A program made the translations under genes and the position numbers. The notes under the pieces are model-generated. The model made no database searches, was not told the origin of the DNA, and was given only the letters and a program-made list of their open reading frames with translations. 64,000 nucleotides of DNA from Kiritimatiellia bacterium (GTDB lineage Bacteria > Verrucomicrobiota > Kiritimatiellia > RFP12 > UBA1067), in contig JAEDKA010000015.1 of the NCBI GenBank assembly GCA_016296065.1, positions 1 through 64,000 on the forward strand, read 5' to 3'. Of this stretch, positions 33,640 through 41,248 are shown in pieces. Position 1 is the first letter of the stretch, and each line of letters opens with the position of its first letter.

Positions 33640-33648
33640 ATTATACCA
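33640..33648 (-). promoter_or_regulatory. Extended -10 promoter of folE
   Basis: TGGTATAAT on the minus strand, 9 nt before the ATG at 33630 and 5 nt from the stop codon of the MurC-like gene. Confidence 0.65.
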
Positions 33649-33652
33649 AATG

Positions 33653-34837
33653 TCACAGCGCCGCGGCGAGGCGGGAGGCGAGAGCGGGAAGTCCCGGGTC
33701 GCGCGCGCCGGCCGTCACGAACGCGGCGTATCCGCCGCGGTGGGCGAGCATCCAGCCGTAGGCCGCGTCGAGGTCTGGAACAAGCTCTGGAGACGCGCAT
33801 CCCAACGCCTCCATCTTCCGCGCAAGATCGCCGGAGTTCACCGAGCGGTCCGTCGTGCCGCCCGCGTCGTATACGGGAAGGAGCAGCAGCCTGTCCTGCG
33901 GACGCACCACCTCGGCGAACGCGGCCGCAAGCGCGTCCATCATCTTCCTGAGCGGAGCGTAGCCGTGCGGACGCCACACGACGCATATCCCGTCCGGATG
34001 CTCCTCCGCAAGCGCGAGCCACATGGCGCGGAGCTTTTCCGGATTGTGCGCGTAGTCGTCGTAGACCCTTGTGCCGTACCGCTGGAGCCTGCGCTCCACC
34101 CCGCCGAAGCTCTCCATCGCGCGCTCCGCCTCCGCGCGGTCGCATCCGAGCGCAACAGCCATCCTGATGGCGAGCGACGCATTCTGGCGGTTGAAGTCCT
34201 GCGGACGGTAAACCTCGCCGCGCGCGTCGACGACCGGACCGGGGCAGTCCTTCACGAACGCGTCGAACACCTCGTCCATCTCCTCCTTCGAGTAGTGGTC
34301 GGCGGAGGCATTCGTGACGACCGCAGCATATGGGCTGAACGCGACGAGGGACTTGTCGCTCTCGTCGACTTCGGCGACCGCGAACTCTCCCTTCCCGAAA
34401 CGAACAGCCCCCTCCCATCCGGGGACGTTCGCGCCGTTCACGCACATCGGATCGCGCCCGCAGCACGCGAGGACGTGCCCGAGCATCGCCGTCACCGTGG
34501 ACTTTCCGCATGTGCCGACGACTGCCACGAGCTTGTACGGCGAAAGCGTGCGTGCAAGCGCCTTGGCGCGGTGCGTGACGGGAATGCCGAGCTCCTTCGC
34601 CTTCGCTAGGCCGGGGTTGGTGTCCTCGATCGCGGTCGAGACGATTACCTCGTCCGTCGACGCGTCGATTCCGCTGCCGTCGTCGGGAAAGCACCTGACG
34701 CCGATCGACTCGAGGAAACGGATGTTCCCAGTGCCGAGCGTGCGGTCCGCGCCTGTCACCTCGTCGCCGAGCCTGACAAGCGCCGTTGCGAGGGCGCTCA
34801 TTCCGACGCCCCCGATGCCGATCAAATGACGCTTCAC
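33653..34837 (-). CDS. MurC-type Mur ligase (UDP-MurNAc L-alanine ligase-like)
   Basis: The 394-residue protein has the MurC order of blocks: Rossmann start IGIGGVGMSALA, VIVSTAIEDTNP, an ATP loop written GTCGKST, AEVDESDKSL, TNASADHY and a C-terminal domain with YDDYAHNPEKL. MurC proteins usually have about 450 residues and a GTHGKTT loop, so this one is short and has Cys for His in the loop. It could be true MurC or a recycling ligase such as Mpl. It starts with GTG overlapping the stop of the poly-His protein gene (GTGA), which couples the two. Confidence 0.75.
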   Translation of the reverse strand: MKRHLIGIGGVGMSALATALVRLGDEVTGADRTLGTGNIRFLESIGVRCFPDDGSGIDASTDEVIVSTAIEDTNPGLAKAKELGIPVTHRAKALARTLSPYKLVAVVGTCGKSTVTAMLGHVLACCGRDPMCVNGANVPGWEGAVRFGKGEFAVAEVDESDKSLVAFSPYAAVVTNASADHYSKEEMDEVFDAFVKDCPGPVVDARGEVYRPQDFNRQNASLAIRMAVALGCDRAEAERAMESFGGVERRLQRYGTRVYDDYAHNPEKLRAMWLALAEEHPDGICVVWRPHGYAPLRKMMDALAAAFAEVVRPQDRLLLLPVYDAGGTTDRSVNSGDLARKMEALGCASPELVPDLDAAYGWMLAHRGGYAAFVTAGARDPGLPALASRLAAAL

Positions 34838-35271
34838 TGAATCTGGACTGTGCGCTGCTCGTAGTGCCCGGGCTGCCAGGTGCGGACAATCGCGCCGTTG
34901 GGCTGGACAGTGTCGACGTAGCGTCCCTCGACCCAGACGTTCTGCGTCTGGTAGACGGGCTGCACCACGACAGGGGCAGGCTGCACCACGACGGGCGCGG
35001 GCTGCACCACGACAGGAGCAGGCGTCACCACTGTCGTCGTGCGCGGAGCGGTGACGGCCGCGGTGACGAGTCCGCCCAGAAGCGCGCCCCCGACGACTCC
35101 CGCGGCAATTGCGCCGCCGTTGTGGTGATGATGGTGGTGGTGGTGCATCGGAACCGGCACCGGAACAGGCCTACGGCCGAAGCCGGGGCGCGGACCGAAG
35201 CCCGGGCCCGGACGCGCCATGAGAGTGGCCGCGGCCATCACCGCCATTGCAAAAACAAGTGCTTTCTTCAT
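34834..35271 (-). CDS. Small secreted poly-histidine protein with PAPVVVQ repeats
   Basis: The 145-residue protein has a signal peptide (about 1-19), a Pro/Gly/Arg-rich stretch, eight consecutive histidines (43-50) and a small Gly/Ala hydrophobic segment of the glycine-zipper type (53-73). Three PAPVVVQ heptads follow (84-104), and a C-terminal module with VWVEGRYVD and RTWQPGHYE resembles YXWGXW-type repeats. The function is unknown. Metal binding by the His run and membrane or wall contact by the zipper are plausible inferences. AGGAGG lies 8 nt before the ATG. Confidence 0.75.
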   Translation of the reverse strand: MKKALVFAMAVMAAATLMARPGPGFGPRPGFGRRPVPVPVPMHHHHHHHHNGGAIAAGVVGGALLGGLVTAAVTAPRTTTVVTPAPVVVQPAPVVVQPAPVVVQPVYQTQNVWVEGRYVDTVQPNGAIVRTWQPGHYEQRTVQIQ

Positions 35272-35305
35272 TTCGTGTTCCTCCTAACGATGTGCATGTG
35301 GGATA

Positions 35306-35314
35306 ATTATACCA
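35306..35314 (-). promoter_or_regulatory. Extended -10 promoter of the poly-His/MurC-like pair
   Basis: TGGTATAAT on the minus strand, 34 nt before the ATG at 35271. This leader contains a strong AGGAGG site, unlike the leaderless cases. Confidence 0.6.
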
Positions 35315-35384
35315 AATTTTCACAGATGCCTGCGCGACGAATGACCGCAAAAATCCGATGACGGAAAGGCAACGACCATGACGG

Positions 35385-37523
35385 CTATTCCTCCACGGAT
35401 ACCGATACGGATGCGGCGGAGCCGTCGGAAGTGGCGCACGAGACTACATGCACCCCTGCCGTCATTGCGACGGCGAACGGAGCGCGGCCCGTGCTTTCGC
35501 CTGCCGGCGCTCCGTCGACAAACCACCAGAGCCGAGTATCTGGCGCAACTTCGCCGACTTGGCAGACAATCCGCTGGTCAAGCGAGCCAGGCACAAGACG
35601 GAAGCGCGCCCCGTCCTCGGGCCTCACGAGCGAAAGCTCGCGCGCGGAACGCGACGCGGGGCGTCCGTCCGATCCCAGCCTGTGGACGTCGCAGGGCCGC
35701 GGGGAGCTCCTCCCGCGCACGAAGCGCCCTTCTTCCGTCTCCGGGCAGTCAGGCGACGCGGGGAGTCCCGTCTCGCGGCAGATGCGCCGCGTCGCGACGT
35801 CCGGCGGGACCGCGAACCAGGGTCCGTCGTTTCGCGGATACAGCAGCCGCGCGATCGTCCACGCCACCGGAGCCGCCGCGCGCGCGCCGACGAGCGACGT
35901 GTCGCCGAAGCCGCCGGACTTGTGTCCGCACCACACTCCGACCGCGTACTCGGGATTCCACGCGACCGTCCAGGCGTCGCGGTAGGCGCTCGAGGTTCCG
36001 GTCTTCCACGCGAAGCGCGACGTCTCCACGTCAGCAACGTGCCCGAGCGCAGCCTGCGCGCGCTCGGCGCCGGAAAGCATGTCCGCGACGAGATAGGACG
36101 TCCCGGGCGAGAAGAGTCCGTCTCCTCCGCGCGCGAGGCAGGCATACGCGCGCACAAGCTCCAGCAGCGAGACCTCGACGCTCCCGATCGCCATGCCGAG
36201 TCCGCGTCCGCCATCCGGCTCGGCCACGCCGGAGAACCCCAGCGCGCGGAGTTCGTCGGCGAATTCCGGGACACCGACCTCTTCCAGCATGCGGACGAAC
36301 GGTATGTTGAGCGACATGACAAGAGAGTCGCGCAGCGTGACGAGTCCGCGGTACTTCCCGTCGAAGTTCGCGGGGCGGTATCCGCGGTATGAAACCGGCG
36401 CGTCGAGAAGTCTCGTCTCGGGAGTGGCGAGTCCGCGCTCCATCGCAAGCGCGGCGAGGAACGGCTTGAGGGTGGAGCCGGCCGGACGCGGAGACGTCGC
36501 CGCGTTGACCTGTCCGTCCTTCTTCCCGAAGTAGTCGTCGCTCACCGCCATCGCGAGAACGTCTCCTGTCGCGACACGCACGACGACCGCTGCGGACGAG
36601 AAGCCGCCCTTCGCGGCCGCGGACGAGACCGCGTTCTCGCAGATGCTCTGCACGTCCGCGTCGAGAGACGTCGTGAAGTCGCTCCCGCCGCGCGCGGCGC
36701 ATCCGCCGCGGGCGAGTTCGGACATGAACCAGTCGCAGAAGAATGGTGCGGCAAACGGACGCGGCGAGCGGCAGACCTCGGGCTCTACGGAGCGCGCGCC
36801 CTCGAGCTGCTCCTCCGTGATGTAGCCGAGTTCAAGCATCCGGCCCAGCACGTAGTCCCTGCGCCTGAAAGCCCTCGCGCGCCTCGCTGCGTCGCCCCAG
36901 CGGTCCGGACGGAACCTCGTCGGCGCCTGCACCATCCCGGCGAGCATCGCCGCCTCGCCGATCCCGAGCTCGTGCGCGCCCTTGCCGAACCAGCCGCGCG
37001 CGGCGGACTCTATCCCGACGAGGTTGGACCCGAACGGCGCGCGGTTGAGGTACTGCGAGATTATCCATTCCTTGGACTTCGCGCGATCCATCTTGACGGC
37101 CTTTACCGCCTCCTTCCACTTCCACCAGAGCGACTTCGGATGCGGCGCAATGAGCCTGACGGTCTGCATGGTGATAGTCGACGCGCCGGAGACGCGCCGC
37201 CAGCTGAAGACGTTCTGCACGGCCGCGCGCAGCGCGCTGAGCGGCCGGACGCCGCAGTGGTCCCAGTATGTTCCGTCTTCCGCCGCGACGACGGCCTTGA
37301 CGATCCAGTCGTCGCGAGACGCGACGTACGACGGACGGCAGTCGACGTCATCCGGACCAAGCGTCACGCGGAGAATCTGCCCGGACGAGTCGCGTATCAC
37401 CGCTCCGCCCGGGAAGACGTCGCAGCCCTCGTCGGACCATCCGATGAAAAGCCAGGACGCGACGACGAACGCCGCGGCCGAGATGCACGCGACTACGAAA
37501 AACCTTGCCAGTTTTCTCTTCAT
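35385..37523 (-). CDS. pbpC: Penicillin-binding protein 1C
   Basis: The 712-residue bifunctional peptidoglycan synthase has an N-terminal membrane anchor (about 5-27). Its GT51 glycosyltransferase domain shows EDGTYWDHCGV, STITMQTVRL and APFGSNLVGIESAA. The transpeptidase motifs are STLK (in RPAGSTLKPF), SLN and KTGTS. The C-terminal BiPBP_C domain is typical of PBP1C. The start at 37523 has GGGGTG 5 nt upstream. It lies 57 nt downstream of the UDP-xylose synthase gene. Confidence 0.93.
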   Translation of the reverse strand: MKRKLARFFVVACISAAAFVVASWLFIGWSDEGCDVFPGGAVIRDSSGQILRVTLGPDDVDCRPSYVASRDDWIVKAVVAAEDGTYWDHCGVRPLSALRAAVQNVFSWRRVSGASTITMQTVRLIAPHPKSLWWKWKEAVKAVKMDRAKSKEWIISQYLNRAPFGSNLVGIESAARGWFGKGAHELGIGEAAMLAGMVQAPTRFRPDRWGDAARRARAFRRRDYVLGRMLELGYITEEQLEGARSVEPEVCRSPRPFAAPFFCDWFMSELARGGCAARGGSDFTTSLDADVQSICENAVSSAAAKGGFSSAAVVVRVATGDVLAMAVSDDYFGKKDGQVNAATSPRPAGSTLKPFLAALAMERGLATPETRLLDAPVSYRGYRPANFDGKYRGLVTLRDSLVMSLNIPFVRMLEEVGVPEFADELRALGFSGVAEPDGGRGLGMAIGSVEVSLLELVRAYACLARGGDGLFSPGTSYLVADMLSGAERAQAALGHVADVETSRFAWKTGTSSAYRDAWTVAWNPEYAVGVWCGHKSGGFGDTSLVGARAAAPVAWTIARLLYPRNDGPWFAVPPDVATRRICRETGLPASPDCPETEEGRFVRGRSSPRPCDVHRLGSDGRPASRSARELSLVRPEDGARFRLVPGSLDQRIVCQVGEVAPDTRLWWFVDGAPAGESTGRAPFAVAMTAGVHVVSCATSDGSAASVSVSVEE

Positions 37524-37580
37524 TTCACCCCATACTCGCCGCACGGGGCGGAATCTGACACGCAAGTTCGGGCAAAACGG

Positions 37581-38576
37581 TCAGCGCCTCGACCTGAAGT
37601 ACTCTATCGTCTTTGCGATTCCCACGGCGAGCGGCACCTTCGGCTCCCATCCGAGGAGCGCCTTCGCAAACGTGATGTCCGGCTTGCGGCGCTTCGGGTC
37701 GTCGGAGGGAAGCGGACGGTAGACGATCTTCGACTTCGACTCCGGCATCTGGCGGAGGATCTCCTCGGCGAGCTGCTTTATCGTGTATTCGCCGGGGTTA
37801 CCGGTGTTGATGACAGGAACGGCGGGCGTGACGCGTCCGTCGATCTCCTTGCCGCCGAAGAAGGACGCGATCTTCTTCTCCGAAAGGTCCATGTAGCGCC
37901 GGATGGCCTCGATGAGGTCGTCGCAGTACTGGAACGAGCGCGTCTGGCCGCCGGTGCCGAACAGCGTGATGTCGCGGTTCGCGAGCGCCTGCATTATGAA
38001 GTTGGAGATGACGCGTCCGTCCTTCGGATGCATCTTCGGTCCGTAGGTGTTGAATATGCGCACCATCCTGACGTCCACCCCGTACTGCCTGCGGTAGTCG
38101 GCGCAGAGCGTCTCCGCGACGCGCTTGCCCTCGTCGTAGCAGCTCCTGAGGCCGATCGTGTTCACGTTGCCCCAGTACTCCTCAATCTGCGGATGGACGA
38201 GCGGATCGCCGTATATCTCGCTAGTCGAGGTGTGGATCATGCGCGCCTTCGTCTTGAGCGCGAGCTCGAGCATGTTCATAGTGCCGAGCATCGAGCTCTT
38301 CGTCGTCTCTACCGGATTCTTCTGGTAATGGATCGGCGACGCGGGGCAGGCGAGGTTGTATATCTCGTCGAACTGGCCCCAGAACGGCTGCGTAACGTCG
38401 TGCAGCACGAACGAGAACCTCTTGTCGTCGAGAAGCTCGTAGATGTTCTCCTTCGTGCCGGTGAAAAGGTTGTCCAGCGCCGTCACCTCGTAGCCGTCGG
38501 CGAGAAGCCGCTTGCAGAGATGGCTGCCGAGGAACCCGGCCCCGCCCGTTACCAGTGCTTTCTTGATTTCTTCCAT
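37581..38576 (-). CDS. UDP-glucuronate decarboxylase (UDP-xylose synthase)
   Basis: The 331-residue extended SDR enzyme makes UDP-xylose from UDP-glucuronate. It has the NAD loop GGAGFLGSHL, the UXS hallmark NLACPASPIHYQ, TSEIYGDP and the catalytic YDEGK. The near-invariant RSCYDEGKRVAET block separates it from other epimerases. UDP-xylose would serve surface glycan synthesis, in line with the nearby glycosyltransferases. Confidence 0.93.
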   Translation of the reverse strand: MEEIKKALVTGGAGFLGSHLCKRLLADGYEVTALDNLFTGTKENIYELLDDKRFSFVLHDVTQPFWGQFDEIYNLACPASPIHYQKNPVETTKSSMLGTMNMLELALKTKARMIHTSTSEIYGDPLVHPQIEEYWGNVNTIGLRSCYDEGKRVAETLCADYRRQYGVDVRMVRIFNTYGPKMHPKDGRVISNFIMQALANRDITLFGTGGQTRSFQYCDDLIEAIRRYMDLSEKKIASFFGGKEIDGRVTPAVPVINTGNPGEYTIKQLAEEILRQMPESKSKIVYRPLPSDDPKRRKPDITFAKALLGWEPKVPLAVGIAKTIEYFRSRR

Positions 38577-38597
38577 CCGTTTCTGCCTTTTTGGGAT

Positions 38598-38606
38598 ATT
38601 ATATCA
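38598..38606 (-). promoter_or_regulatory. Extended -10 promoter of the UDP-xylose synthase gene
   Basis: TGATATAAT on the minus strand, 21 nt before the ATG at 38576. The short leader holds an AAAAGG ribosome site. Confidence 0.55.
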
Positions 38607-38627
38607 TCTTTCGGACCACGAACACGC

Positions 38628-39518
38628 TCAGAACCTCGGGAGGCGGGAAAGGGACTCGACGCGACCCTCCGGCTCGAAGCGCATGCGCCAGACATGTCCG
38701 TGCATGTCGCGCGCCTCCCTCAGGCGGCGCTCGTCGCGGCGGTGGCACGCGCACTCGAGGAGAAGCGCAGCATAAGATATCTCCTTCGCCCAGTCGCTCC
38801 TGTCGAGCCAGCGCTCAAGCGCGATGCGCGCGCCGCGCGCCACGGCCGAGACATCGTCTAGGACGAACTGCGTGATCCCTGGATGGCGCGAGTAGCCGAC
38901 GTCGCCGGCAAGTATGTTGAAGTACTCCGAGGCGTCGGGACGCGTCGCGCCGCCGCGCAGGTACAGCGTGCCGAGCCGCTGGAGGAGTCCGCCGACTGGA
39001 AGGTCCATCACCGAGCAGAGGTCCTTCTCGAGGTCCATCTTAGCCGCGATGTGCCCGGCCGTCATGAGGTTCCCTCCTAGGACAATCCCGGGGAGCGACA
39101 CGCACAGCGGATGCCACGCGTAGCCGTCGGAGAAGTCCGTCACCACGAAACGCGACGCCTTGCGCTCGCGGCCCGCCTCCTCCGCGCGCTCCATCGCGAC
39201 GCGCATGTCCTCGATGCGTCCGCACAGCGACCGCGCGGCGAAAGTCGGCGCGGAGACGGTCTTGGGGTCGAGCTCGAGCTCGCGCCGGAAATCCTCGCCG
39301 ACGGACCTGAACTCGATTCCCTGCATGCGGCAGTAGGCCTCGGTCTTCGCGGTGTCGAGCGGAACTTCCCGCTCCTTCGCGGCGTCGAGAAGATAGAATT
39401 CGTTGTAGCCGAACCGCGCGAGGACGTCGACGAGCTCCTGCATCGTACGGCGGTTCGGACACCGATCCGTCACGTCCAGGAGGTAGGCCCTCGATTCAAA
39501 ACCATAGCTGCTTCTCAT
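38628..39518 (-). CDS. Unknown protein with a GH20-like N-terminal motif
   Basis: The 296-residue cytoplasmic protein begins with YLLDVTDRCPNRRTMQELVD and FGYNEFYLLD, which recalls the first barrel strand of GH20 beta-hexosaminidases. The GH20 catalytic DE pair is not seen and the length is short. It may be a degenerate or diverged barrel; the function is unknown. The start at 39518 is favoured because TGGTAACAT ends 7 nt upstream, in the leaderless arrangement of this genome. Confidence 0.55.
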   Translation of the reverse strand: MRSSYGFESRAYLLDVTDRCPNRRTMQELVDVLARFGYNEFYLLDAAKEREVPLDTAKTEAYCRMQGIEFRSVGEDFRRELELDPKTVSAPTFAARSLCGRIEDMRVAMERAEEAGRERKASRFVVTDFSDGYAWHPLCVSLPGIVLGGNLMTAGHIAAKMDLEKDLCSVMDLPVGGLLQRLGTLYLRGGATRPDASEYFNILAGDVGYSRHPGITQFVLDDVSAVARGARIALERWLDRSDWAKEISYAALLLECACHRRDERRLREARDMHGHVWRMRFEPEGRVESLSRLPRF

Positions 39519-39525
39519 TGCGGAT

Positions 39526-39534
39526 ATGTTACCA
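39526..39534 (-). promoter_or_regulatory. Extended -10 promoter of the 38628-39518 gene
   Basis: TGGTAACAT on the minus strand, 7 nt before the ATG. Confidence 0.5.
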
Positions 39535-39558
39535 AATCCGCCCTGCGGCGTAAAGTAT

Positions 39559-39588
39559 CGCGTCTGCCCCGGATCCGGGGCAGACGCG
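39559..39588. other. Perfect 30-nt palindrome
   Basis: Two 15-nt arms (CGCGTCTGCCCCGGA and its exact complement) meet without a loop. It lies 24 nt beyond the stop codon at 39613, between two minus-strand genes. It could end the upstream message, although no U tract follows, or be a dyad for a dimeric protein. Confidence 0.7.
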
Positions 39589-39612
39589 GTGAACACACAT
39601 GTCTTCCGTATC

Positions 39613-41202
39613 TCAGAGTTCCTTGACCTTCAGGTTGCAGAACGAAACGGTGGAGTCGCTGTGGTCCTGCAGGAGGATGCGCCCTTCCGGAATCTCGCCC
39701 CAGTCCTGCGGCTTCCCGTCCGCCCCGACGCCCCAGTCGGCGTACTTGGACGCCTTGACCGCGGCCTTGAACGCGGGGGTGCCGCGGTCGTACTCGAGCA
39801 CCTTCTTGCCGTTGAGCCAGTGCTCGACGTGCGCGCCCTTCGAGACGACCATGCCGCTGTTCCACTCGCCAGGTCCCTTGAGGATGCCGTCGGCGTGAGC
39901 GGGGATGACGTCGTAGAGCGATGCGGACTTGCGGTTGCCGTCCTTGCCCTTCGTGGAGTCGGGGTGCCCGTTCTCGAGGATCTGGTACTCCTCGCACGTC
40001 CCCTTGTTGAGCTTTTCGTCGTAGAAGTACTTGACGCCCGAGTTGGCGGCCTCGGTGAGGCGGAAGTCGAACTTGAACGCGAAGTCGCGGTACTTCTTCG
40101 CCGTCACGATGTCACCGCCGCCGCCGAGCTTCTGGTCCTCGGGCGGAAGCGGGAACCACTTGCCGTCCGCGATGCCGTTGACGGGGCGCATCGTGAGCGT
40201 GCCGTCCTTGATGAACCAGCCCTTCGAGGGCGCCTCCTTGCATCCGCTCTTAACGGAAAGCCATCCGTCGAACGTCCTACCGTCCCACGCGAGCCGCCAG
40301 CCTTCCGCCTTCTCCGCGTCGGTGAGCGTGTTCGCGCCCTCGGGAGCTGGCTTCATCTTCGCCTTCGCCTTTATCGTGTCGCATATGCCGCGCTCGTAGG
40401 CGATGCACTCGATGACGGCGAGCAGGTTGTCCTGGAAGTCGCGCTCGTATTCGAGCGAGCAGACTCCGTCGTAGCCCACGTCGGCAAACGCCTGGAACAC
40501 CTTGACGAGGTTGATCTTGCCGCGCGGAAGCGGAACGGACGCGCCGTCGGGCTTGCCGATCTCGAAGTTCTTGATGTGCGCGTCGAAGATGCGCTCACCG
40601 TACTTCCTGATCGTGTCAGCCGGGTCCTTGCCGCATCCATACTCCCAGCCCACGTCGATGCAGAATCCGACGCGCGGATCGAGATCCTTCACGAGGTTCC
40701 ATCCGTACTCCACGTCGGGGTACATCTCCGGCGACGCGGGACCGTGGTTGTGGATCGCGTAGCGGATGTCGAACTCCTTGACGAGCTTGTCGATCTCGAG
40801 CAGCAGCGCGCGCGATCCGCGGCGCTTGTTCCAGGTGTCCTTCTCATCCGTCGGCTCGTACGGAACGCCCACGACGGTCTTCACGCCGAGACGCTTCGCG
40901 AACTCGAAGCGTCCGCGCAACTTGGAGGCGTCCCTGTCGTAGATCGGGCCGATCGCGTACGGCGTGACGCCGTAGGAGGCGCACTTTTCCTTGAACGCGG
41001 CGATCTCCTCGTCCGTCGCCGAGAACGGAAGATGGAAGTCCTTTACGCAGAGGTAGTGGACATCCGCCTTCTTCATTATCTCGAGCGCGTCGTCGATCGT
41101 GCGCTTGTTGAACGTGTAGCCCGCGACGCCAATCTTGAACGGAACGGCTGCAAAGGCGCCCAACGACGCCCCCGCAACAATCGCAACCAGAATCTTCTTC
41201 AT
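39613..41202 (-). CDS. Secreted fusion: sugar isomerase/epimerase TIM barrel plus 3-keto-disaccharide hydrolase domain
   Basis: The 529-residue protein has a signal peptide (1-18). Next comes an AP-endonuclease-2-like xylose isomerase barrel (about 20-270, with AIHNHGP, GFCIDVGWE and SLEYERDF). The C-terminal DUF1080 domain has GWRLAWDGRTFDGW, DFAFKFDFRLTEAANSGVKY and ILLQDHSDSTVSF. DUF1080 proteins include 3-keto-disaccharide/glucoside hydrolases. With the Gfo/Idh lipoprotein 46 nt upstream, this suggests oxidation of a glycoside at C3 followed by cleavage outside the cytoplasm. GGAG precedes the ATG at 41202. Confidence 0.82.
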   Translation of the reverse strand: MKKILVAIVAGASLGAFAAVPFKIGVAGYTFNKRTIDDALEIMKKADVHYLCVKDFHLPFSATDEEIAAFKEKCASYGVTPYAIGPIYDRDASKLRGRFEFAKRLGVKTVVGVPYEPTDEKDTWNKRRGSRALLLEIDKLVKEFDIRYAIHNHGPASPEMYPDVEYGWNLVKDLDPRVGFCIDVGWEYGCGKDPADTIRKYGERIFDAHIKNFEIGKPDGASVPLPRGKINLVKVFQAFADVGYDGVCSLEYERDFQDNLLAVIECIAYERGICDTIKAKAKMKPAPEGANTLTDAEKAEGWRLAWDGRTFDGWLSVKSGCKEAPSKGWFIKDGTLTMRPVNGIADGKWFPLPPEDQKLGGGGDIVTAKKYRDFAFKFDFRLTEAANSGVKYFYDEKLNKGTCEEYQILENGHPDSTKGKDGNRKSASLYDVIPAHADGILKGPGEWNSGMVVSKGAHVEHWLNGKKVLEYDRGTPAFKAAVKASKYADWGVGADGKPQDWGEIPEGRILLQDHSDSTVSFCNLKVKEL

Positions 41203-41207
41203 TTTAT

Positions 41208-41248
41208 TCAACTCCAAACTTCTCAACTTAAGGCTTTCAACTTTCAGT
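41208..41248. repeat. CAACTTT-type simple repeat
   Basis: Imperfect 7-bp units (CAACTT, CAACTTT; complement GTTGAAA) fill the gap between the Gfo/Idh gene and the DUF1080 fusion gene. It is the same class as at 31113 and 51217. Confidence 0.6.

Noticed and set aside
38628..39518. Firm assignment as beta-hexosaminidase
   Set aside because: Only the first strand resembles GH20; the catalytic Asp-Glu pair is missing and the protein is too short.
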